The notes under the pieces are model-generated. The model did not search any database. It was given only the letters and a program-made list of their open reading frames with translations, and was not told the origin of the DNA. A stretch of 64,000 bases of DNA from Pristionchus mayeri. Its lineage: Eukaryota > Nematoda > Chromadorea > Rhabditida > Neodiplogasteridae. Shown one piece after another: positions 35,901 through 46,748 of the stretch. The stretch spans positions 33,089,469-33,153,468 of the forward strand of contig BTRK01000005.1 in assembly GCA_036245805.1 (NCBI GenBank). Direction: 5' to 3'. The first letter of the stretch is position 1. Every line of letters begins with the position of its first letter. Both the position numbers and the translations under genes were made by a program.

Positions 35901-36698
35901 CTCAAGGCGATCGACGCCATCGAGTACATAACGGAGCACCTGCGGAATGACAACGAGAGCAAGAAGGTGCGAGTCTCTTTCTGGGAATGTCTGGAGGGAA
36001 TTATATCCCTGACTGTGCTAAAACACCTGTCCAATTATCCTTGCTAATTATCTAATATCATATGGTACTATGGTACTCGGTGATGTCAGCAAAGAAGAGT
36101 TTTTTTAAATTATTTTAGAAATTAATTTTAAAATGTTTGCAGCAGCGCGACGATTGGAAGTACGTGGCTCTGGTGATCGATCGAATCCTCCTCTACACTT
36201 TCTTCGCAGTCACTACATGCGGAACTGCCGGTAGAGGGGAATGAAAGACTTAGAATCTTTGGTTATTTATGGGAGAGAATCATCATCCTTTCTCTCTAAC
36301 TTCTCGATTATCTCCGCTCTATCTCTGATCTTATTGACACCTGGCATGCCAAGCATCCCTGTACCGATTCGGTCCAATCGACTGGAATTTTTTGACCACT
36401 AACGAAAGGAATAAGTGAAATAACAACTCATCACAGGAATAATATTCTCCGCTCCTCATGTCTTCGACTACGTCAACCAGACGCAGATCATCGAGAACAT
36501 CAAGTGAATTTTAAAAATATTTTACTTTTCAATGATCTATCATATTACATTATGTGTTCAATAATAGCATGTGCTAACCTATGAGTGCATAGACGTTAAT
36601 TATTAATTATGATTAATAATTTATTACTAGAATTTACTTAATTCAGAGCTGCTGCCGAGGCCGAGAAGATGGAGAACGTTCACGGATTCGTGTTCTAA
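29914..36698 (+). CDS. acr-3: Non-alpha nicotinic acetylcholine receptor subunit (acr-3-like), 514 aa
   Basis: The second receptor subunit in a likely operon with the gene ending at 29772. Twenty-one exons from 29914-29935 to 36647-36698 join in phase. Exon 1 supplies the signal peptide [15 protein letters not shown] across the first intron. The binding domain carries [22 protein letters not shown] and WLPDIVLFN. The Cys-loop is near 144-158 (C...VEYFPFDAQTC). M1 starts near 219 ([16 protein letters not shown]), M2 follows [16 protein letters not shown] near 248, and M4 lies near 450 ([17 protein letters not shown]). The loop C tip ([12 protein letters not shown]) has no Cys pair, so it is non-alpha. 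A GC donor follows 32390. Its large intron 33437-35883 contains a separate minus-strand gene. With 141 bp to its neighbour, trans-splicing to a second leader is likely; the acceptor may be CCATAG just before the ATG. Confidence 0.87.
33135..33227. repeat. 93-bp hairpin element, copy 1 (in acr-3-like intron)
   Basis: The arms GACTCTCTTCAGTTTGCACG... and ...CGTGCAAACTGAAGAGAGTC are near-perfect inverted copies with GAGCAATG at the outer end. A diverged relative with the same outer sequence is at 63492-63585. The size and terminal symmetry fit a miniature inverted-repeat transposable element. Confidence 0.85.
34001..35022 (-). CDS. Nested membrane protein with N-terminal PPxY motifs, 161 aa
   Basis: Four minus-strand exons (34959-35022, 34445-34521, 34142-34389, 34001-34097) join in phase to 162 codons with TGA, all inside one intron of the acr-3-like gene. 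The N-terminus has [12 protein letters not shown] and later [13 protein letters not shown] and PPQY fit the PPxY motif bound by WW domains of Nedd4-type ubiquitin ligases. A moderately hydrophobic stretch ([16 protein letters not shown]) and a Cys/His-containing segment ([13 protein letters not shown]) follow. The C-terminus is a strong transmembrane helix ([20 protein letters not shown]). The exon 2 donor is GTTTGT; using the neighbouring GTTAGT instead would change the frame and give a different, shorter product. No named family is recognised. Confidence 0.55.
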
Positions 36699-37232
36699 TC
36701 ATCGCCTCTCATTACCGAGGCGCTCTATCACCTTTATTCGTCCCCATGCATAAAGTAGCTTATCCAAAACAAAATTGCTGTTGAATTTGAAAATCAGAAG
36801 CATCATCAATGCAACTATGAATCTTTGACAGTCCCCAGAATCGAGACGGATGTGGCAAATTATGGCAACAGTCTCGCTGAAAATATTCAATTTCGATGTA
36901 TGTACGATAGACGGGGTTTGAGGAATCGACAGTAGTTGTATATCTTTACAAACTATCTCCTCAGATTATGCTTGACGACCATTGTTTGCCTATATTATAG
37001 CAAGTGGTCTCAAGCAGCGCTCTGAAATCCCTTCATTTTCAAAGTACTTACGATATGTATCTTAGCGACGGTGAGAAATCGAGGTACGCGGGGATATATT
37101 TTTGTCGCTGAAAAGCATTGCAGACTCCGTTCAATGATTCGAGCGGTTAATCCGTACCCGATTACAATTCGATTTACTACATTGTATGTGCATCTAGATT
37201 TCCTCAAACGCTTGGCACAAGAAAATGCATAA
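36699..37232. other. Spacer
   Basis: 3' flank of the acr-3-like gene. Sequence around 36995-37100 could hold an earlier exon of the next gene (an acceptor-like TATATTATAG at 36991-37000), but no phase-consistent join was found. Confidence 0.4.
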
Positions 37233-37845
37233 ATGATCAGGCAAGTAATGGAACTTCAACAAAGATGCCATCCGAAACTTAATCATATTTTCACTCATTT
37301 ACCATATTTCGACACTCTGTGGTATTACGCGGGACTTTGCATCAACACTGGTCGCCTGATGGTCGCCCTTGCGGTCAGTTTATTTGACCATAAGCACGCA
37401 TCTTTCCTGATACCACTACAGCGTTTTGTAGCTTTTGCATGAAAACTATGCACTCATCCCTTTTTTACAAGAAAAAATAACAGAATAATTATCCTGACAG
37501 TAAAATAACGTTTTTAGAAAAGGCTGCGCTCACGCAAAGAAGGGAACTGGATATTCACGATCACAGGTGATATCACTCCAGCAGATGCCCAGTGGATATT
37601 GGGCGACGATCTAGAGGTAGAGAAGTGTTTTATTTTAACAGTTTCTTTAAATCCAAGAATAACATTAAAAAACCAAATTGAAGTATGAACGTCAAGGAGA
37701 TGAACAGACTATTCGAATTTCCGGGTCAGATTTCGTCGTTCTGTTTTTCACTGAACGCGTCGTCAGTTATCACTCAACACATGGCATCGTAGCTGAATTT
37801 ATGATTACGAGCACTTTCCCGAATACGAAAATAAGAGCTCACTGA
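37233..37845 (+). CDS. Small protein with a CUB-like C-terminal half, 125 aa (start uncertain)
   Basis: Three exons (37233-37373, 37518-37616, 37708-37845) all join in phase 0 and end in TGA. The second and third code for GNWIFTITGDITPADAQW and then ISGSDFVVLFFTERVVSY. This alternation of beta-strand residues, an SD/S-F-V-V-F core and a final G-x-x-A-E-F strand resembles the end of a CUB domain, an extracellular binding fold. No signal peptide is visible at the Met chosen, so an upstream exon may be missing, or the gene may be a truncated copy. Confidence 0.5.
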
Positions 37846-39881
37846 TAAACCGACTAGGCGTTGCTTCAATTGTCAAATGATATTATCATATTATACACTT
37901 CTGAAGTCTGAACTGCTGTTTATTTTATTGTTTCGTCGATTATTTGTATAGAAATGAATGTGTTCTATTCCAATCATTCTATCATGATTGATCCACCTTC
38001 CAGCATTATCGTCCGACGATTCAAAAAGGTAAAGATGGAAAAATATTAATTCCCGATGGAGAGTATACTTGCTTCTGGCACTCTTTGCCTCACTGTCAAG
38101 TTGAGTGGTGGATACAATGAGAAATAAAGAGATAGTGACCCGAATGTCGAAGTGAACTGACAAATCCATGAGATGATCCCTTGTTTATGCGCGATAGTGG
38201 GAGATGGACAGCATTTATCGGCACTATTGACGAATTATTGGCGGGCTTGCAATGATAATAACGAAGACATCATTGCGAAAGTATAGTTCCAACTATCCGT
38301 CACTATTTCAACATCATTCTTCCCAATTTTATCGATTTCTTTTACTGAATATGTGTGATCTATGCCAATCTAGTGCGTTTGTTTATACCCAGACACAGAT
38401 GCTACATTTCGCTACTCAGTGCCCCCCTATTGAAACAGTGGGAAAGGCACTGAATATTCAAATCACATCGGCAGAGAGGTGGAGTGGACTCTTGCCCGGC
38501 TCCCCTTTCAGTCGATGATTCTCATTTTTTCGCATTAGAGGCTTATCGTCCATCGTGACCTAGTTATGATATTTCTCTTTTTCTCCCTCACACACCCCTT
38601 CAGTGTAACCCACGCCGTAATCAAGGAAATTGCGTTCTGCTTTTAGCATTTTTTGTCTAATTGCAACTATAATGAAAACTCTTTCAATTTTCCACGCTAG
38701 GCAATTTCACGTCTCCAATGAGTAGACGCGATGGTGAGAGTTGCTACTTTTTCAAACTCTAGATAATCTTCCATCGTGACCTCTCGATGATCTCACTCCA
38801 TTTCGTCCCCGCAGCTCTCTTTTCCGCCCTTATCACTTGCATATTTGCACAATCACGCGGGGTTGGAGGCGCCGGGAGAAGCGAGAGAATGAAAGCGATC
38901 AGGTTATCGGTTCATTCCCATCCCATTTCATCGCAAAAATACCCAATTTCGTGAGTTTTTCAATGCCTATCGCACCATTTTCGTGTTGAAAACATCTCAT
39001 CTTCTGATTTTCTGCCTTCCATGCTGACCTCTGTTCTTTCTTCTAGTGATTAGGGAGAAGCTTATCGACGTGTGTTGACAAATCGTCAATTGACTCTCAT
39101 CATTTCGCGTGCTCTCTCGCTCCCTATCATCAAGAAGACAATGAAGGAGACTCATTGTCAGCTCCAGAGCGAACCTTATCGGGAGGCGTTTCGCCGTTTC
39201 TCGCGAGTGTTTCAGTGTTGAGATGTGTTTTCTCTACCATTTTCGCGCTTCGTCATTACTGAATTTGTTACTAGTTGCCGATCGCGAATTGCACTCTTTG
39301 ATAGGAACTCTGCAGGATCATTTCCAATTACATGTGCGTGTTTGGCTGTTTTTATTGCAATTGAACTGCATGTTGTGCGCAGTGGATGCGTTTCACCTTC
39401 CCTGCGCCGTTCTCTCGGTAGTTCGAGATATTGCTTTCACGCGAAGATCAAACGCATTTCGAACTCTGGGTGTGACTCATTCACTGCACACATTCGATAT
39501 AGTGCACATTGCGTATTTCACATGTGCATGCGCTCATAGTTTATATTCTTTCTCGTGCTGTCTCTTTTCCTGCCTCTCTCTCTCGTTCGATTCCAATAGT
39601 TCCGATAGGGCATTGCATTTTTTCTGCACTCACTCCTAAATTTCCGAATAAACATTGTTTCTCTTGGTTTTGGATCACGAAATTGTTGTGAGATAGTTCA
39701 GGATGAACAAGCGCCTCATTATAACATAACGCTCACTCTCTTGTAGTCTTTTATCGATTCCGACTAATCCGAAGGTCAAACACATTCAATTAATTCCACT
39801 AAATTCAATTAATTCCGTTTTGGAACTTCAAAAATGTGTCGTGTAATTCATTTCTGACTTCGTAGATATTTTTTTTTCCAG
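37846..39881. other. Spacer upstream of the Rab-type gene
   Basis: No supported exon was found. The open frames at 38252-38518 and 39223-39639 lack domains. CT-rich sequence near 39550-39590 is simple repeat. Confidence 0.45.
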
Positions 39882-41814
39882 ATGAGTGACCGCGAGCGAT
39901 TAATACCCTCTGCCCCGTCCACTTCCGGCCCGAGGACTGTAAAAGTAGTGATGATGGGCGACTCGTGTGGTTTGTAGCGTATTTTTATTCTAAAATAGAA
40001 AAAGCATTTACTGTCATTATGCAAAATAATATTCATAATACAAAATATTTTCGTTCTTCCAGCCGGCAAGTCGGCCATCCTAGAGCGATTCATTTCGAAC
40101 ACTTTCGAGGTATTTTTTCGTTTTCAATGAATGTAATTTTAGGAGATTGCTCCTTCAATTTTTTAAATCTTTATATTTTCGCCATTAGTGAACTTTAAAA
40201 TACTGTTCGAAGGAGACCAGCACATCAACGATAGGCATGGACTTCTTCAGCAAACAATTCACAACGAGAAGCGGGAAGGTTAGTTAAATCTTTCAATATC
40301 TCCAATCAACGATCTTTCTTTTCTGTCCGAATTATTGCATTGGGGCGATTTATTTCAGGTATTAGTTTAGTAAGATTGCAGATCCAATTCCAATCATGTG
40401 ATAGCAAAAGTATCGCAATAATTGAGGAGATGATTGAACAGCACTTTTTTCGAATGGCAAAGCGAAGGACGAACACATTCTTGTAGTCTAAGCTTTACCA
40501 ATACTTGACAGACATGATGAATTGTTTTTCCATTTTGCTACTGGATGTTTTGCTATTCTTGGGGCACATTGCATGTTTAAACATCAGTGACGGCGGCGTT
40601 ATAGATCTGCAGTAATTCCATTAATCTCTCAGAGCGTACGTTTGCAAGTGTGGGACACTGCGGGTCAGGAGAGATTCCGGCAGCTCATGCCTTCCTACAT
40701 CAGAGAAGCCTCCGTTGCCATTCTGGTATTTGACCTATCGAGTGAGTGACGCTTTTCAGATGTCGTAATACTATAATTTTGTGGTATATTCATTAAAAAC
40801 GCATTGACTTTTTTTTCTTTGGAGATTTCAAAATACTGTTTTAGTAAAACGCATTGACTATTCACTGGTGTTTCAGAGTTCCTGTTGCATTAATCAACCT
40901 ACGACATAAATATCAAATATATCTTTCAGACGAGCGATCCTTCACAAACCTCGAATCATGGGTGCTCTTCATGCGACGTCAACGTGGCGACAAGACGAAG
41001 TTGGTGCTGGTCGGAAGCAAAAGCGATAAGGAGCGGTGAGACTATCAGTTAGTGCTTATTTTAAAAGTGCATAGAATGAAATAATGAAAAATGAGTACTG
41101 TGCCTCTAAATACAAAATGCATTGCTGAAAATTTTAACATTTCAGATCGGTCGAACCCACTGCCGTTCTTCAGTTCTTAATTGACCACGAGGTTAGAATG
41201 AACCGCCCCTTAGATTAGATTGATTTGAATTCTAGGATTTAGTTTCATATTTTGCTAAAATAATGGGAAATTCGAGGAGCATATTGTACTGCTTTGAACT
41301 TCTGGATATAGATTATAAAAACGTTATATTCCCGCTCATAATGATATTTCACCAGGGCGTGCCCTACATCGAGACTTCAGCTAGGACAGGGGAGAACATT
41401 GCTGATGTGAGATTAGTGATATTTGATCTTTTCTTCAATTTGGGCCACCGAAATTAACTTAGCCACAGATCTACTGCAAATTCCAGCTCTTCGAGACAAT
41501 CGCTAATCTTCCATTCGAGAACGAAGAAGAGGAGGAGTACATCCGAGATCGTTCTAGGACCATTCGTGGGTTTATTTTAAAATACAAATAAGATATTTGC
41601 TCGTTCTCAAATGAGCAAGAGTAGGTAAAATATTTGTTGATCCTTATCTTCCTCCTTTCGCAATCCGATCGAGCAGCATAGACCCTGAGTATAGACCCTG
41701 AATTCAACAAAAAATTTTAAAAAATAATTTTACGAAAGTTCTTTTCCAGGACTCTCACTGGGCGGGGAGAAGGCGATTGAGGAGGAACGGGCGAGAAGTG
41801 GATGTTCGTGCTGA
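39882..41814 (+). CDS. Divergent Rab6-type small GTPase, 224 aa
   Basis: Rab GTPases switch between GTP and GDP forms to steer vesicle traffic; Rab6 acts at the Golgi. Nine exons (39882-39969 to 41750-41814) join in phase. All guanine-binding motifs are visible: P-loop GDSCAGKS at 26-33, switch [11 protein letters not shown] near 50, WDTAGQER from 74, SKSD in place of the usual NKxD at 133-136, and ETSA at 160-163. [20 protein letters not shown] closely follows the Rab6 pattern. The C-terminus is CSC, a double-prenylation signal. Oddities are a 19-residue Ser/Pro-rich N-terminal extension, the Ser replacing the first Asn of the base-specificity motif, and an insertion with EEEEE near 190. It may be a fast-evolving paralog rather than the housekeeping Rab6. 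Confidence 0.88.
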
Positions 41815-42302
41815 GAAATATGCAATGTTTTCGTTAAAATACTGGTAATAAAGCAATTGTGACTCTATTTCAATGATAAAAGCTTCACAACGCACAAATA
41901 TAACTAACATAACTAAATGCAACATATATTGTCGATAACACTCAAATGTTCCAATTGCATTGCTGACAGGGTGTTGCAAAATGACTGTCTCTCCCGCTCA
42001 TGTGCTCTTGACATCACAGTGGCCAGCAAACCATTTCATGGGGCTATTGTATCTCGAGTTTTCTCCTATAAAGGGTGAAAATGAAATTGTCCAATTTGAT
42101 CAGTCAAACCAAGTTCTGAAACGAACCACCCCCTTCTCGTCTATCTTCACTTCATGTGTTCATGACATCACACTGGCCATCAAACCATATCATTCCCTCG
42201 TCTATTCACTGAACTTCGTATCGAACTAACTCGATCATCTAAGGGGGAAATCAGCAGATCAGCCTACTTCTCCTCTCGGTGCAATGCTGCCTGTTTACTC
42301 CC
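41815..42302. other. Spacer with a duplicated 40-bp segment
   Basis: CATGTG(C/T)TC(T/A)TGACATCACA appears at 41999 and 42153, followed in both by GGCCA(G/T)CAAACCAT. It is a diverged direct repeat about 154 bp apart. No coding function was seen. Confidence 0.6.
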
Positions 42303-45300
42303 ATGCTATCAACTCCCCTTTTTATCCTTCTCCTCCTCGCATCGATCGGAACCGCGCAAGATGAGGGTCAGCTTGGTTTCCGTGAAAATCTTTTCAAATA
42401 TGAAATTTAGGAGCGATTTCTCCTGAAGAATCCGTTGTAGGACAGCCCCCAAGTTTGTCAGGTACTAACGCGTACAATCAATTTATTAAAGCACACTGTT
42501 AGCGCAAATTACATTATTGTTTGCTCATTTGTCTGTATGATTTCGGAAAAGTCGACTCGAAAGAGATTTTAAGATGGCCCTCCCTCACCTGAAGAAGCCG
42601 CTTCAGTGATAGAATCGGATTCCGATCTCGCTAGTGCAGATCCAGCACCGCCGATAGACTCGGAACCAGCTACTATGCCTGATCCAGTCACAGAACTTTC
42701 AGCAGTTGAGTCCAGGTTAATTTTTATTATACATAATATATGTATTAGGTTGTGAAAAAAGTAATTGTAGATTTGGATCATCATGTTTGAGCACACCTAA
42801 AATTCTTTTAATGTACGATCTCAAGCTGGCTCAATAGCATATAGTAGGGGTATACTTGGTCAATATATTTATGTATTCCAATCGCTTCATGCTTTTAGGA
42901 TACTTGGCAAATCCAAGTATTGACAAATGTGATATTTTCACTTTTTTCTAAAAATATTTCCCGTCTCTAGTATTTTGTAAGGGAAAAGGGCTGTACATTT
43001 TCATATTGTGTAGTGAGAAGCACATGTGCAGTTCTTTCGAAAAATAGGTCTAACGCCGCTCCTGCCTCAGCATAGCAATAGTTACACATAACTGAATTAA
43101 TACCTCATCTAATAAACACTTATCAAGCGATAACGTTTCCTGCTTCGAGGTTCAATCAGACTGGTTTCTAAATAAGCGCGCTTTCATTATACACTATGGT
43201 ACTGCATACCACAGAGGAACATTTGAACTCATCCCTTCTCTACTTGTAGAAAACATAGATTTTCAGTATTAAGGAATACAGGCCAATATTGTCAAATTTT
43301 CGACTTTCGGCATACGGTGAATGAATAAATTTTCTCAAAAGGGAGCTATCCCCTGACTTTGCCCAGTCGAATACTGACACATAAAGATTAGCTTTAACAG
43401 ATAACCACAAAATTTAGGGCTTTTCACCAATCCTGGAAAGTGGAAGACTTGTAATATATGAATTTCGATGTTCAAATTACATAGTCGGGATGATGAATGT
43501 TGCACGGTTTGCTAGAAGTATTGTATGCCAACCTAAATACACTTTTAAGTTAACCATGGAAAGTGCTTTTCGCTTCACTACATTTGAGAAGGATACATCA
43601 ATAGTTACGGATGCACGGTAAAAATAATTATTTCTGTTGATGTGCAGTTAGGGTCAAGTTTAAAAAATGAGTGTATTTTCTGACAGGCCATTCGGAGCGG
43701 ACCAGGTTCACATGTTGTATTATGATATCCGTATGTCATACTTTTCGCACGTGGCGTTATATTTACCTATCCTAGCTTTCCATGGATTGCTGGACCGAAA
43801 CGTATTCAGTAAAACATTTTGTCGATGTAGCTTTGTCTTCATACTGTGGCCTCAATACCAATTGGATAGGCTCGAACATATGCGCGATAGAAAGGGTATC
43901 CAAGCACTCAACGAGCACAAGTAACAATATGATATACATGCGGCAACCAAAGACGGGATATTGCAGAATCGAAAATTTAAAAATCTCCAATTACTTTTTT
44001 CACAACCTGATATTTCCCACTTTCTTCATTAACATTTTCTAGCTCTCCTCTCACATCCTCCCATCTGTCCCCTTCACCAGTAACTATTTCGCCTGAACCA
44101 GTTCCAATTGTGAGTCTAAGACATCATACGTAGATCGAAACAGATTTCAAGGTTCCTTCAATGCCCGAAATTGGAAGTGGAGCTGTTCCAGTTGACAATC
44201 CCAGATGGAGCGAGCACAATGGTTTGATTTCATTCACTTTTTTGGCAAAAGTTCATATGATTCAGTTCACGATCGTTCTCACGAGGATAATCACCACCAT
44301 CACCATCATCATGATCATCATGAGCACGATCATCACCATCACCACCACTCCTCCGAGCAGCACGGCGGACCGCACTGGTAGGACAATCTGATAAAAATTT
44401 AAAAAGAATAGTAATATTTTCCGAACACCACCGAAATCCAAGTCAATGAGCGCGTTCGGGTAATAACAACAACATTACTGGGGCGAAAGCAGAACATTTC
44501 ATCGATTGACAAGTTGTCCTTGATATGAATTCTAGGTGGGACTCATTGGGAGGTGACGGTCACAACCATCACCCTCACCGTCATCATCATCATTCCTCAG
44601 AGGATGAGCACCATCATCATGATGACCACGATCACGGATTTGGAGAAGGGGGTAGAGGTAAGCGGTAGAGCAAGAGGGCTTCACAAATCCTAGGGCACAC
44701 AAGCCACTCACTGTATACTAATTATGACTAGTTGAAAATGTCTAATTAAGATGAGATCATTGCGACAAATAAAATCTGAAAACTGCCTGTAAATGGAGGA
44801 CAACAATAATGAACTTATAGGCTCCTGGCATCGCTATCTGCAGAACGAGCGCCATGGAGGTATTGATTAAAACAATTTAAATAACAAATTTTAAAATGTC
44901 ATCAGGAGGCTCGGATTGGATGCGTTATGTGAACCGAAATGGGCATCGAGGCGGTTGCGGCATTATGATGGCGCTACTGGGTCAGCTATCTCTTATATCA
45001 GATTATATCAGAGACCAGAGATCGAGAGATCAGAGATCTATGTATGCTAGATCTTTATTAAGCAACCGTTTTTCCCATTTTCTTTTGAAGTTTTCCAGTT
45101 TTAGCATACTTATAATCGATATTATTATCACAATTTCCATTAATTAGGCCTCTGTGGCGGCAGTGGTCACTCATCCTCAAACGGCTTCAATGACAACGGC
45201 GCCCAGTCCTCGAACGATTTTGGCGGTAATCAAGGCGGAAGTGGAGGTGAGACACGAATGAACGACTTCCATTGAAACGATCGAGCCTTCATACTACTCT

Positions 45301-46528
45301 CTCTATTACTTTGATCACAAACGTCAAAGATCAATATTTTTTCATTCTTAATTTCTTCAGTCTCCTCCTCCTCTGGTGGACCCTGGTGGCAGCAGCGTCT
45401 CGGTGACGCCGGCTCACAGAAAATCCCCAACCCGCTCCCTGCCGACACCCTCCATGGTTCCGCTGGTTCCGGGTCTTTCGATTCCGGATCCACATCGTTT
45501 GGTTCGGGTTCATCCTTAGGTTCCGGAACGTCCTTCGGAGTCAGCCCCACCATCAACAAAGGCTCCGGCACTTTCGATGATCCATCAAGCGGAACTGAAG
45601 GTGCAACAGGAGGCACGGGTGGCCTTAGAGGGTCTAGTTCGTTCGACTGGATGAAGGAATCTTCTCAGTCTAATTTTGGTTCGGGCACGGACGGATTAAA
45701 GGACTCGAGCTCGTTTGGAACCGGTACTGGAGGACTAAAGGATCCCAGTTCGTTCGGATCTGGATCCGGAGGTCTCAAAGACTCGAATTGGTTCGGATTC
45801 GGTTCAGGAGGCCTCAAGGATTCAAGCTCGTTCGGAACTGGGGCAGGAGGGCTGAAAGATTCAAGCTCCTTTGGTAGTGGCACCGGAGGATTGAAGGACC
45901 AAAATTCTTTCGGATCTAGAACAGGAGGCCTCAAGGAGCCGAGCTCTTTTGGCACGGGAACAGGAGGATTGAAGGAGAGCTCATTTGGATCCGGAGGTCT
46001 CAAAGAGCCATCCACATTTGGGGATTGGAGCAAACCAGCTCCTCCTGTGCCCTCGGCATCTGCTTTTCCGCAGGGAACCGCCGAGACTACTGTGCTGTGC
46101 AAAAGTGAGATTTTGGCCAACTATAGAATCCGCTGTCACGCCGTCGGTCACGAAACATCACACAAAAACAAACTGACAGGATTCCCAGTTTGTTTCGTGA
46201 CCGATCTCGTGACAAATAGTCACGAACTGAGTTACTACGGCTTTTAGAGAGCTTTGAAATCTAATTTGTACCCATCTCGATCATTCCTTCCAGCCAGCCA
46301 ATTCGTCGGATTTTCCAACGGCCGAATGCGATTCAAATGCGATTGCGGAGAGGGCGGAATCAGTTATCAGGTGAAACTATAAGCAAGTAAAATTACGATT
46401 TCGCGACCATTTTCGAATTTTACAAATGATTTCAGGATAATCAATGCGTGGCGAGAGCTCCCGCTTTGAGAGCGCCCTTTATCCACTCACGACGACCCGA
46501 TACGACGTTTGACTGGATTGGTCGATAA
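42303..46528 (+). CDS. Secreted His-rich and Gly/Ser-repeat protein with EGF-like end, 584 aa
   Basis: Thirteen exons (42303-42366 to 46436-46528) join in phase. The signal peptide MLSTPLFILLLLASIGTAQ implies secretion. An acidic, Pro/Ser-rich region follows. Then come two exons packed with His (44266-44377 and 44536-44657, runs of up to seven His with Asp/Glu), which could bind zinc or copper ions. A Gly/Ser-rich region of exon 11 (45361-46104) carries about eight copies of a 12-residue unit like GTGGLKDSSSFG. The end has Cys residues spaced as C...FKCDCGEGGISYQDNQC, an EGF-like pattern. It may be an extracellular matrix or cuticle protein; the function is unknown. A mariner-like element fills most of intron 3. 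Confidence 0.78.
42745..44010 (-). mobile_element. Mariner-like element with complete termini, in an intron
   Basis: The ends TTAGGTTGTGAAAAAAGTAATTG (left) and CAATTACTTTTTTCACAACCTGA (right) are inverted repeats. TA flanks both sides (42743-42744 and 44011-44012). The length of 1266 bp is typical of a full mariner, but no long transposase frame remains. It is the same family as 3760-9886 and lies wholly inside intron 3 (42716-44042) of the His-rich gene. Confidence 0.87.
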
Positions 46529-46748
46529 AGTACATCGAATTACTGCTTTACTGTGATCTTAACGCATTTACACGTTCAATGTAATATCTCGCCTATTAAT
46601 TTATTCAATTTCGAAAACGGTAATGCAGACATTGGCATTAAATTCGTACTGGTGGAGATAAAAGATAAGACTGAGCACAACAACAGTCAACAAATCAATT
46701 GGGAACTGTTCTAAAGAGTCCCGTGGATTCTACTCCTCCAACTCAGTC

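Noticed and set aside
42745..44010. Coding mariner transposase
   Set aside because: The termini and length fit, but no frame carries the catalytic motifs; only short decayed frames remain.
45230..46120. Long minus-strand open frames rich in Pro/Glu
   Set aside because: They are antisense shadows of the repetitive Gly/Ser/Lys exon of the plus-strand gene.
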